In this document: positions 24,254 through 35,241 of the stretch, piece by piece | Layout of the letters: each line of letters begins with the position of its first letter | Position numbering within the stretch: the first letter of the stretch is position 1 | NCBI GenBank assembly: GCA_027475525.1 | Contig: JAMWFC010000070.1 | Span: 372,001-436,000, forward strand | Direction: 5' to 3' | Source: Macrolepiota albuminosa | Lineage: Eukaryota; Basidiomycota; Agaricomycetes; Agaricales; Agaricaceae | DNA: 64,000 nt | The notes under the pieces: model-generated | What the model saw: only the letters and a program-made list of their open reading frames with translations | Database searches by the model: none | Told to the model about the DNA's origin: nothing | Position numbers and translations under genes: made by a program

Positions 24254-24893
24254 GATGTGTGATGCCAACGTGAACTGGTACGCGGTGTGATGCTCAAAGC
24301 TGCGGGCAATTGCAGGTATCAAAGAGGAATCCTCGAAAGCAGTAAAAGGACGTCTACCAATGAATGAACTTACTCAGTCAGAAAACTTTTTGACCGCGTA
24401 ACTCGGAGGTTTTTTCGGGAGGGCTGGTACAGCCTATCCTAACTCCGTTATTTGATTCCGCTATTCGCACGTGGTGTGGAGGGTAGCTACGGAATATACT
24501 GTTGTGCTCCAACCTGCGCTCGCGTCATTTTCGACAAGAACTCCCTCGGAGGTGCGCAAATGACTTACCCTGGAGAGTAGTCGTCGAAATGGAACTCCCT
24601 AAGGAGTTGTTCTGTTCCACCCTGCGCCCTCTCCAGGTTATCTCCCGTGATCGTCGCAGTGAATCGAGGTCATATAAGAATAATAGTTTGAATCCCATCT
24701 AACAATTCTGTTGAAAACGCAGCGTGTCACGAGCCTCTCGGGACCAATGAAGGGGTGAGGTCGCGACAAAAGGCAAACGTCGCCCCATGGACCTACTAAC
24801 AACGACTAACGCTTTCCAAGACTTACTTCTAAAGGATTTCTCTTCAAGCCACTTCAAACCAACCGTAAATTCGAACTGCGTGTACAAAATATA
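24254..24893. other. Spacer between tRNA genes 1 and 2
   Basis: No gene recognised. Short frames only. Confidence 0.4.
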
Positions 24894-24996
24894 CGTCACC
24901 TGAGCGATTCGAACACTCGCGCACAAAGTGCAACCGCTTATATGCCACGTTAACGGTCATAGCAGGCGATCCCGTTAACCACTCCGGCAAAGTGAC
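24894..24996 (-). tRNA. tRNA-Ser(GCU), 21-nt intron
   Basis: Mature sequence as in copy 1, including the GCAC/GTGC variable arm. The intron at 37/38 is 21 nt and contains the palindrome GTTAAC. A weaker terminator (TTTT) follows eight bases downstream of the discriminator. Confidence 0.85.
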
Positions 24997-25534
24997 TTGT
25001 TCTACAAGCTGAAGCAATAACAACTGATGGGTGGAGGGAGGGATGTGCGCCACACCTATGGGTTCACGGAGGTTGGTGCGCACGAACTTGGCGGACGAAG
25101 GAAGGGGTACATACCGATGATTCAGTCTCCTCTTTCAGGCGGGGTCCTATAATAACTCTCGAGGTACGTTCCCTCCCTCTCGAGGGTTATTCAGGCGAAT
25201 TCAAAGGGCTACATATCTTCGTGCAACGTCACCGGTACCCCCGATCTAGACATGCACACAAGGGTTCTACATATGTAGGCAAAATGCATCCGCGCCGTAA
25301 TCCCCGTCGCTAACCCATATGGAGAAGGGGGCTCTTCCAGAGCCGCAGAGGAGCATTCTTTTTGTGTGGGTGGACCTTTGAAAGAAATATGTAGGAAACG
25401 TAACAGGAAACGTCACCCGTCGGGACGGGTTGTTTATGCAAGGGCACGGGGGGGTTATGCAGGGTTATGTACATGTCCGTTTCCAGGTAAAAATATACAT
25501 CCGGATAGGTAACCGTTCCATTCGTGAAACACCG
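24997..25534. other. Spacer between tRNA genes 2 and 3
   Basis: No gene recognised; a G-run (GGGGGG) lies near 25450. Confidence 0.4.
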
Positions 25535-25648
25535 GTCACTTTGCCGGAGTGGTTAACGGGATCGCCTGCTACGAACGCCATGTCGATGCGGTTGTCTGCA
25601 TAGAGCGGTTGGGCTTTGCCCGCGAGTGTTCGAATCGCTCAGGTGACG
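25535..25648 (+). tRNA. tRNA-Ser(GCU), 32-nt intron
   Basis: Opposite strand to the other three. Same acceptor, D, anticodon and T arms, but the variable arm is GGGC-TTT-GCCC. The intron at 37/38 is 32 nt. TTTTTT follows two bases after the discriminator. Confidence 0.88.
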
Positions 25649-26367
25649 TGTTTTTTCTTCTGTCATGTTAAGAACATAGAATAGAACATTTATTTATTTC
25701 TCGTGGATGTGGATGTGGATAGGTGGACATTCATTCATTCTCCTTTTAGACAAAGCGCGTGAATGAATGTTTGACTTTTTGCCGATTCTTCATCTTTTGG
25801 TATACGATGAGGGGTGTTCGTTTCCCCCAATGCCAGAAATGGGACCATGGAAATTCATTCATTCATTTGTTTTTGCCGCCGGCAAGCCACACAACACAGG
25901 GCTCAGAGGCGGGGTCGTTACTCTACACCGACATATATATACTTCGTGAGTTTGTTTAAAGTTACAGACTTGCTATGAAATTAATTGATAGTCTTTCGTC
26001 CATGGAAGGGGGTGACGTACGGGTGGGTATGTACCTCGGGTTCCTGATCTCGAGCTCCTTCTTTCGTGCTACTTTTCGGGGTTAAGTACGTTAAGTATCC
26101 ATCGATTATGTCGTAGTTTACACGCCGGGGACCGACCCTTGTATGTATCCCTCCTCTGGGCGAGCATTCAACTCAAATAGCCCGTGTGGATCGTGCGGAT
26201 AAAGAGTTTTTCCATAGAGAAAAACCAACCACAGTTCCTGCATGCATTTCCAGTATACAAACCGGACCGAATCCGTCGGCGCACACAACAACCAACCATG
26301 CGCAAGTCAACGTCATCACAGCTGTCGGCCACGCCACGACGATCAAAGACGGAAGCAGAAAAAACAT
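25649..26367. other. Spacer between tRNA genes 3 and 4
   Basis: Contains several ATTCATTC repeats (25728-25740 and 25852-25866). No gene recognised. Confidence 0.4.
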
Positions 26368-26449
26368 CGTCACCTGAGCGATTCGAACACTCGCGGGCAA
26401 AGCCCAACCGCTTAGCAGGCGATCCCGTTAACCACTCCGGCAAAGTGAC
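26368..26449 (-). tRNA. tRNA-Ser(GCU), intronless
   Basis: 82 nt including discriminator G. The anticodon loop CTGCTAA is uninterrupted, which fixes the intron boundaries of the other copies: 82+8, 82+21 and 82+32 give their lengths exactly. Variable arm GGGC/GCCC as in copy 3. T6 follows four bases downstream. Confidence 0.92.
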
Positions 26450-26551
26450 TTGTCTACAATCACAAAATGGGAATACATACCCTGTCTATACTATGGGTGA
26501 GTTGTCAGTTATGCAATTCTATTGTTTTAATTCCTAATTCCTGATAGATAT

Positions 26552-27856
26552 CTATGCCTCGGTTACGATGGCAGTAGCGGGTGCTTTTGTTTCCTGGTCG
26601 ATAAACTCGCGCATGTACGCGACGAGCTGGTCGGTCCATTCTTCTGTGACGGCATTATAAAGCGACGCGCGCATCCCGCCGACCGAACTGTAATCAAATC
26701 AGCAAAACATATGTGAATCGAGAAATATAGCCCACCGGTGTCCTTTAAGTCCCTTGAGTCCCTTGTTCTCCGCACCCTCAAGGAACCTCTTCTCTGCGCC
26801 CTCGCCATTAACCCCAAACGTCACATTCATCCAGCTCCCCTGTCCCTCTCTAACCTTGGGACTATACACACCCTTTTTCTTGCCCTCCCAAAGCACGTCA
26901 TAAACCTTATCCTTTTTCCGCCTATTGACCTGCTCATAGTACGCCATCCCACCAAGGGCCTTGTTCCGCTTGAGCACGAGGCCAGCGACGTACACCGCAA
27001 ACACACTCGGGGTGTTGGGCATCGAGTCCTGTTTCGCATACGGGGCGTAGGCGAGGGAGACGGGGACGGGGTACCCGCCGAACTTGAGGGACTCGTCGAC
27101 GTCGACGATACAGTCCTTGCGGACGATGACGATACTCGTGCCTGCCGGCCCCAGGTTTTTCTGGGCCCCGGCGAAGATGACGGCATGGTCTGCGAGGCGG
27201 GGGATAGGGCGACTCATGAACGAGGACGAGTAGTCGGCGACGAGCGGGAGGAGGGGCTCGTCCGGGAGGAGGTGGAACGGGAAGGCGTTGGGGTCGCTGG
27301 GGTCTGCGCTGCCCGAGAACTGTGTGCCCGAGACAGTCTCGTTTTCGCAGTAGTATATGAGCACGGGGTGCGGGGACGAGAATTTGTAAGCCGTGTGCGG
27401 CGGAAGACCGTCGAAGGACTTGGCGTCTGCGGAATGCGGGCGCGAGTCGGCGGCGACGCGCACGGAGCAGCCGGGAGCGAGCCGCGTTGCCTCTGCGTAT
27501 GAGGCTTTTGACCAGGTGCCGGTGAGCACGTAGTCGAGCACGCGCTCTTGGTCTGGGTGGTCAGGATACAGCAGTCTGTGTCTGGCAAGGAGGTTGAGCA
27601 CGACGGCAGAGAACTGCGTGGTCCCGCCGCCCTGCATGAAGAGAATCTCGTGCGTCGAGGGCACATCGAGCTGCTCGCGCACGAGCTGGGCGGTCTCGGT
27701 GATGTAGGCGTTGAACTCTTTTGAACGGTGCGAGATTTCAGCGATGCCGATGCCGGTGTTGTTGAAGTTGAGCAGACCCTGTGCAGCCTCGACGAGGACA
27801 GACTCGGGGAGGGCGGACGGGCCAGCGCCAAAGTTTGGACGGCGGGTCTGCGCCAT
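26552..27856 (-). CDS. SER1: Phosphoserine aminotransferase (SerC/Ser1)
   Basis: MAQTRRPNFGAGPSALPESV, ILFMQGGGTTQFSAVVLNLL, VADYSSSFMSRPI and VIFAGAQKNLGPAGTSIVIV are the hallmarks of the class V aminotransferase SerC. K in GAQKNLGPAG is the PLP lysine. It converts 3-phosphohydroxypyruvate plus glutamate to phosphoserine in serine biosynthesis. One intron (about 26687-26735) separates a final exon reading RSVGGMRASLYNAVTEEW and ending IVTEA. The start at 27856 is preferred over an in-frame ATG at 27907 because the fold begins at once after it. About 418 residues, close to family size, with no lesion. Notably it sits beside four serine tRNA genes. The opposite strand has a long spurious frame caused by high GC. 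Confidence 0.92.
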
Positions 27857-28278
27857 GAGCGTCTGAGTCAAAGTGATAGGAGTCACAGAAGTCACTTGGT
27901 CATACATTTAGCTATCTATTACACAGTCGATACAACGCGAGTCCGAGCGGTAACTACTACGTATCAAACGAAGGCAGAGGGCAGCGTTATGCTGGAGAAT
28001 AAATGAAGAAATATAGAGTAACATGTGTACCCAGGACGGGGACACTACGTATTCGAGTAGATGTATTTATGTAACAATGGAAAGGAGATTGGCATGCGAT
28101 GGTTGATTGATGATTGCAGAGATGCGACGGAAAAAGAATACAGATGCAGGCAAGCAGGCAGATATAAGTAATTGGCATGATGGAACAATCGATAAACGGG
28201 AGAAGTTGCCGTGGGTGGTTGAATGGACGGCATGCATTGAATGAACGAAATAATAGATCGGACCGATAACGCGCAAAG

Positions 28279-28776
28279 TCAGTTGAGAAGCTGCAAGGGA
28301 CTAGAAGTACAAGCACTGTCGTTGCCCGATTCACAAAGCACCGGCATCAGGTTATGGAAAACCACGCGCGACGGCACGAACCGCGAGAGCGGTGTCGTTG
28401 GACGCGGATGCGGATGGGTGTCGCACGGGGGTTGGGGTGGCGGTGGGGGTGTCGACGGACGCGCCGGCGGCGTCTGGATGAGATCAGGGAGCAGCCGCCG
28501 CGCAATGAGGCCCGGGCGACTGTCGGGCAGCTGCGACAGATCGGCAATGTCCCAGCGGTCGCAGGGTGTGGCGTCGAGGGCCGGGATCCAGGGGAGCTGG
28601 TCAAAGGGGTGGATTACGGGCAGTGGCTCTGGGGCGTGCAGGGTGCGGCGGCGGATGGAATAGGGTTTTGTGCGGCGGCGGGTGCAGGCGTGGGCGCAGC
28701 GCTTGGATCGGGCGGGCACGTCGACGGGGGCGGCGAGCAGCGCTTTGGGCTCGCTGGGGCGTGCAGTGGCAGGCAT
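28279..28776 (-). CDS. Hypothetical proline-rich protein
   Basis: A 165-residue uninterrupted frame starting MPATARPSEPKALLAAPVDV with Arg-rich (CTRRRTKPYSIRRRTL) and Pro-rich (RPSTPPPPPQPP) segments around a less biased middle (HPFDQLPWIPALDA). No family recognised. The GC-rich region opens several frames, so this may be chance. Confidence 0.3.
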   Translation of the reverse strand: MPATARPSEPKALLAAPVDVPARSKRCAHACTRRRTKPYSIRRRTLHAPEPLPVIHPFDQLPWIPALDATPCDRWDIADLSQLPDSRPGLIARRLLPDLIQTPPARPSTPPPPPQPPCDTHPHPRPTTPLSRFVPSRVVFHNLMPVLCESGNDSACTSSPLQLLN

Positions 28777-29200
28777 CGGTACTTGTGGCTGGGCGCGGAG
28801 CAGCCGTTTATATAAAAATCATATCCACAGCAGTCAAAGGCAGAAAAAGAAACAATCCCTTTTCCGGTCACGCCCCATACATATTCACCCACAAAGCATC
28901 ATTTGCTTCCATTTCTCGGTCCTTTCTTAGCCTCTCCATTGTTCCTCGAACACAATTGCATTTTTAACCGTGCCAGGGTCCCGTTGAACACCGGACTTTG
29001 GAACTTTCGCACCCGCAGATGAATCAATCCTTGTTAAATTTGGCCACAATCTTCACAGCAACGATTTGGCCACAATCCCTCACACTAACAACCAATTGAA
29101 AATGCAAATGTGTTGATGATAGCAAATGATACAATGATAATTGATATACTAAAGCCAAAAGGATAACAAGGAAACAACGTCAAGCCCGCCAAAAGTCCGT

Positions 29201-31736
29201 CTAGTCAATCTCCTCCATCGCCGACGTCGACGCCGCCTCCGCCGCCGGGGTCTCAGTCGCAACAGGCTCAGCAGCAGGCACCTCCTCATCCTCATCGACA
29301 TCAAGTCCAAGACTGCAAATCTCCAATTAGTCAAACCATTCATACCAAATAAGGAAACCGACATACGCAATCATACGGTGGATGCGCTTAGCGAATGATG
29401 TGGGCTCATCGAGGACGAATCCAGAGGTGAGCAGCGCCGTCTCGAACAGGAGGAAAGTGAGGTCCCGCACGGACTTGTCAGCCTTGTCCTCGGCGACCTT
29501 GCGCTTGAGCTCCTTGACAATGGCGTTGTTGGGGTTGAGCTCCAGTGTCTTCTTGGACGCCATGTAAGACGACATCGAAGAGTCACGGAGAGCTTGCGCC
29601 TTCATGATACGTTCCTACAAACATCACGGCTCTTCAACACTTGCACGAAAAAAGAATAGCAAGGACAACTAACCATGTTAGACGACCACCCAAACTGACC
29701 AGTGACGAGCACGCAGGGCGAGTCGACGATACGGTTAGAGACAACGACCTTCTCCACCTTGTCACCCAGGGCATCCTTGACGACAGTGCAGAGATCAGCG
29801 AACGCAGTGACCTCAGCCTCGCGGGCCTTCTTCTCCTCCTCGGTCTCTTCGAGCTCAAGACCCTCCTTGGACACGCAAACGAGCTTCTTGCCATCAAACT
29901 CCTTGAGCTGGGTGATGGCGTACTCATCGATGGGGTCGACAAGGAGTAGGACCTCGAAGCCCTTCTTCTTGAGGACCTCGAGGAAGGGAGAGTCGCGGGT
30001 GGCAGCGAGAGACTCGCCAGTGAGGTAGTAGATGGTCTTCTGGACCTCGGGCATGCGAGTAATATAATCTGTTGAGAGATAAACATCAGCCAACGTTCAC
30101 AACAATGATGAAAGTCGGTTACACACCCTTGAGCGACACCTGTTCCTCAGTGGCCTTGGTAGAGTAGAAGCGGAGGAACTCGGCAAGCTTAGAGCGGTTC
30201 TGCGCATCCTCATGAATACCAAGCTTGATGTTTTTGCCAAATGCCTCGTAGAACTTGGCAAAGTTGTCCTTGTCCTCCGCGATCTCAGTGATCAGATCCA
30301 AAGTCTTCTTGACGATGTTCTTGCGGATGACTTTGAGGATCTTGTTTTGCTGGAGCGTCTCACGCGAGATGTTGAGTGGCAGATCCTCAGAGTCGACGAT
30401 ACCCTTGACGAAGTTGAGGTACTCGGGGATGAGGTCCTCGCAGTCGTCCATGATGAACACGCGGCGGACGTAGAGCTTGATGTTGTTGCGCTTCTTCTTG
30501 GACTCGAAGAGGTCAAAGGGAGCACTGATCATGGAGAATTAAAACTCATGCAACTGCTAGAAAGAAAAAAACAACAACATACCGCTTGGGGATGAAAAGG
30601 ATAGCCTTGAACTCGAGCTGACCCTCGACGGAGAAGTGCTTGACAGCAAGGTGGTCTTCCCAATCGTTGGTCAAGCTCTTGTAGAAGGATCCGTACTCCT
30701 CAGTGGTAATGTCATTAGGGTTGCGAGTCCAGATGGGCTTGGTCTTGTTGAGCTCCTCGTTGGTGGTCTGCTGCTCCTTGACCTTCTTGGTCTTCTTCTC
30801 TTTAGGCTTCTCATCCTCATCCTCGACCTCCTCGATCTTGGGCTTGTCAGCATCGGTCTCGGTCTCTTCAACTTCGGCCTCATCATCCTCGACCTCCTGA
30901 ACGTCAATCACATTAAATGGATATACTAGATCAACGAAAAAAAAGGACGGACCTTCTCAACCTCCTTCGTCACGGCCAACTGAATAGGGTAGGAGATGAA
31001 CTCGGAGTGCTTCTTGACGATCTCCTTGATCTTCTTCTCCTCGAGGTACTCAAGCTGGTCCTCCTTGAGGTACAGCTTGATCTCAGTACCGCGGCCAAGG
31101 GGAGGGTTGACGGTGTCGGGGGTGATGGTGAAGGTGCCGCCGGCAGCCGATTCCCAGATGTACTGCTCGTCGTCATTGTGCTTGGAGATAACCTGGACGC
31201 GCTCGGCGACGAGGTAAGCAGAGTAAAAACCGACACCGAACTGGCCAATCATGCTAATGTCTGCACCGGAGCTGAGCGCCTCCATGAATCCCTGAACAGC
31301 ACAAGCACACACGCCATCAGACCCAATTCGCAAATAGTGATAGTGTGGCGATGATTTAAGGACTGACCTTTGTGCCGGACTTGGCGATGGTACCGAGGTT
31401 GTTGACCATGTCGGCCTTGGTCATGCCGATACCGGTATCGCGGATGGAGAGGATCTTGTTCTCCTTATCGGGGACGATACGGATGAAGAGATCCTTGCCC
31501 GACTCGAGGGCGGATGGGTCGGTCAAGGACGCGTAGCGGATTTTGTCGAGGGCATCGGAGCCGTTGGAGATGAGCTCACGAAGGAAAATCTCCTTGTTCG
31601 AGTAGAAGGTGTCTGTGAGAACGATGATCAGATCCACGAGGGATGAGTAGAGTAAAAAAAGAGACTACGACGCACTGATGATGAGGTCGAGGAGCTGGCT
31701 GATCTCAGCCTGGAATCCGAAGCTCTCAGTCGCCAT
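29201..31736 (-). CDS. HSP90: Hsp90 chaperone (C-terminus MEEID)
   Basis: Eight exons give the full-length cytosolic Hsp90: [40 protein letters not shown] (GHKL ATP pocket), [39 protein letters not shown], an acidic linker, [80 protein letters not shown] and the C-terminal dimerisation region. The gene ends AMEEID where cytosolic Hsp90s usually end MEEVD, the anchor for TPR co-chaperones. No frame lesion. Heat-shock elements lie upstream at 31897-31961. Confidence 0.95.
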
Positions 31737-31896
31737 TGGTCTAAGGATGTAAGATGTAAGAGATCAATAGAAAAGTCAAAAGACAAATGCAGAGTACACT
31801 GACAATTTTTTGGAGAGGTGTGGGTATGTAAAGGGTGAAAAAGATGAACTTGCGGAGAAGCGCGCGTCCCATCTCTTATGTACACCAAAATTTTAG

Positions 31897-31907
31897 TTCT
31901 CGAAGAA
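31897..31907 (-). promoter_or_regulatory. Second, shorter heat-shock element
   Basis: TTCtcGAAgaa, followed by TCcGAA, gives at least two perfect units with an imperfect third. It lies about 165 bp upstream of the Hsp90 start. Confidence 0.5.
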
Positions 31908-31948
31908 TCCGAAACTTGCCTTTTTCGGTGGCTGTGGCGATGGCCGTA

Positions 31949-31961
31949 GAACCTTCGAGAA
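31949..31961 (-). promoter_or_regulatory. Heat-shock element
   Basis: GAAccTTCgaGAA: three alternating, perfectly spaced nGAAn units, about 215 bp upstream of the Hsp90 start codon. This is the expected binding site for heat-shock factor. Confidence 0.7.
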
Positions 31962-31969
31962 CAATGCCG

Positions 31970-34900
31970 AAAAAAAACAACAGTCGTTTTTTTTGCACAC
32001 CCACAGCTGTCGATGCTACTTATTGATGGATGATTATCACCCATCGACGGATCGATGCTTCGTCCGTCGTGTTGTGTTCGCTGGTATATTCCGAGATTGG
32101 CATACCCCCTCTCAATTTGTTCACAGAACTAACACCAGCTACCACTACACCTCTACATATCGATCGGGTTTTGAACGGCTTCAACTTTTTTTTTTGATCG
32201 GGCGCCGGCATTTTTCTTGCTCGAAGGGTTGAGAATTAGCTAAGTCAATCTAAGTCAGGCCAGCGAACCCTGTACTGTAAGACGCGCTGTTATCTCGGCG
32301 AACTCATTTTGACCGACTTCCTTTGTTCTTTGATACTAACGGGTCCAAGCGAAAGAAAACTGTTTTTTTGGATCCGGAGTAAGGCAATGAGAAGAGCTGG
32401 TCTTATATACCAACCACTTTGACCAGGTTTTGGGTACTTCAACTTTCAGATTATGGTACCTATAGTTTACAATATAGATGTAAATGGCATTTTGTATCGC
32501 TTTTTCTTCCTCTGTCAGTGTACCAGCTGTTTCCACTACCATGCCTGCTCTCTATGTAGAGATGGACAGCACTCTGCCAACAACTGTCTTTTAAGCATAC
32601 ACTAATCAAGCTGTTTGTCAGCTTTGACATGTATCCGTATGGACAGCACTCTGCCAACAACTGTCTTTTAAGCATACACTAATCAAGCTGTTTGTCAGCT
32701 TTGACATGTATCCGTCAACTCTCTTAAAGTTTGACCTTGTCTAGCTATTTTTGATACAGGATGTATTGTGCATACCAATGAGAAATAGATGGGTAGCATA
32801 CTCCAAAAAAGTATATATCAAAAGTTGGTCTATGCATAGGACCTGGACACTACTATCTCTAGAGAATTGTGTGAACATAATTCTCGATTTCTATCTCTGC
32901 ATTAGGATCTTTGTGGACTGTCACAAAAAATCATGCTTTGGCACAATATATAGGCGCATTCTAATAAGCGTCCTACCTTCACATTATCGGCTCGAATCAA
33001 ACTGTTCATCAAGCTTTTTTGATGCGTTGCAACAGGCTTTGAGAAAAGCTTGACCTAAACCCGGAGGGCAACCGTATACATAACACATTCAGGTTCACGA
33101 AATCAATGATGATATCTAGACCTTGAGAATTCTTAGATTCAGGTCGTGGACAACAAATTCAATATCGGCCCGGGGGGGGATCAAATTCATCGGATCCGGG
33201 TTGATGGGGTCCCTGTTGGTAGTCACAAGCCACATATACGAATTAATGTATGCCACGAAATCAGATATGCCAGGGTAATATTTCTATTGACGTCAGAAAA
33301 ACATGTGCTGGATTCGGGTTAGACTATAATTGAAGTACAACCTTCCAAAAGAACGCAAACTGTGGCATATGTGAACACTTCCCTCTCCTTCTGGTGGCCT
33401 TGTAGTGAATTTCATGTATTTCAACCTCACATGGTTTTGTTGTTAAGATATTATATATGTTGTCATTCCCTTTGGGAATTTTATTGGTGGCAAACTATGA
33501 TTGTTGAGGATATCCAGGAATGACTGATGCAGAATCGTCATAAAGTATGCTTATTTTGAAACAGCATTTCATCATTTGTTCATTTTTTAAAGGTTGCGTC
33601 GTGATTAATCATACAAGTTTCACTCGATTATAGAGTGCTTGAGCGCCCTAGTTCCTGATCTTCGAACTACCTTTTTCATTTGAACTTCAGGTACAGTTTT
33701 AGGATTGATTCACTATGTGCTATATACTAAATCGAACTATCTTTTTCGTTTGGCTCAAAATTATACCCACTAATGTCTTCATATTTGTTGGCATTACTCA
33801 CTTTAATATACATTTATCAAGGTCGCAACAAAATATAATGAGTTTTGAGTCATGAGACGAGGGATCGAGAATTGTGTTCATTCCATGACCTGAACAGACT
33901 CAGGCATGAGTTTATATGGTGAGATTGTCAGGAGCAAAAATAAGGAGAAGGTAGCAGTAAAAAAGAAAAGGTTTAAGAATTATGAATACAAAGCTCGAGA
34001 AATCAAGGTTAAAGGGGCGAGAATGAACAGATATATGAGATGGTAGGAGAAACATAAGTAGACTGAAAATCAAATGTGGAGAATAGAAATGGATTCACGG
34101 GTTGGGGTCCAGATATACTTGGTTGTAAGGGATTGTGATAACAATTCAAAGGTGAATCAGCTTCCTCCATCTTCCTTTCTGACAAGCAGGGTGACCACTA
34201 CGTAGAAAACACTAATCCTGATGTCATTCATCGTGCATGCAGTTCAGAAATTGGAAAGACCTAGAACATACCATATTAGACACAGAACATTGTGATCCTA
34301 CCAGATCCTTTTAGAAGAGTTGGTCAGAACTGTAATATTTTTTGTCCTCCCGTAAGTAATTAAAGAGGGACGCTATGGTAACCTCAAGTGTTTATCTGTT
34401 GTCACGAGGTGTCGAATTCCCCAGCCACCTCTTAAAGTGGATTATTAGAATTTGCTGACCAGACCGGGGTGAGAGAATCGCCGATCTTTCAGAAGAAGCG
34501 CTCTATCATATAAACGCCTCTATGTCAAACCTGCATTACTGTAGTTGTTGTGTCCTTGTATATCTCGTTCAATGTCGAAATCAGACTTAATGAGAAGTTG
34601 TAGCACAATCAAGGCCGCTTCACGTACCAGTAGAAGAGGGATGTACAGATAACTGCCGAACAGCCGGGTTGGAGCCACAGGTATGTTCCTGGAGAATATG
34701 CATACCCCGAATACTGAAATCCTTGACGCAGTTGTCGTTGTTGATTGAGGAAAAAATAGGAGAGGTTTGTTACAAGAATCAACGTTGCATTACCCTTGAG
34801 ACGGATATATATATATATATCAGGTATAGTCGAAGTCCACGAGTTAGGCATGTACACTCAAGATCTGGCTTCTTCCATCACGATCGACCAAAAAGGGGCG

Positions 34901-35241
34901 TATCTCCAGCAATTGTTCTCACTCCTAGTCATCCAGCACTGTACCATTTGAACACACTATGACTTAGTTATCGTTGTGTATAGCACGCGTTCGCAAAATG
35001 TCTTACTGATAGACTCAATAGTTTCTGTGACGTCTGATGCTAAGCTATAAAAATGGCAAGGATGGTGAGCAGCTACAGGGAACCAAGTACCGGTCTGATG
35101 AAGCCGGAGTAATGTAATCAAGATCCATAGCCAGCCGGTCAGACTTCTGTAGCTTATTAGGCATCAAAGACCATTCATTACTCGTGTACTCCATCCAGAT
35201 TGACACATTACATACATAATACCAGATATAATTAAAGTCTT
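31970..35241. other. Gene-poor, AT-rich stretch
   Basis: No convincing gene over 3 kb. The minus-strand frame 32336-32542 (MVVETAGTLTEEEKAIQNAI) may be a gene fragment. There is one 77-bp duplication at 32562 and an (AT)n run near 34807-34820. It may hold diverged mobile-element remains that I cannot identify. Confidence 0.4.
32562..32715. repeat. 77-bp tandem duplication 2
   Basis: Period 77; intergenic, AT-rich stretch. Confidence 0.95.

Noticed and set aside
26738..27502. 254-residue plus-strand ORF opposite phosphoserine aminotransferase
   Set aside because: It is antisense to strongly conserved codons in GC-rich DNA; its Val/Glu/Gly-rich composition is typical of a shadow frame.
30212..31354. 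Plus-strand ORFs across Hsp90 rich in Leu/Asp
   Set aside because: Antisense shadows of the charged Hsp90 exons.
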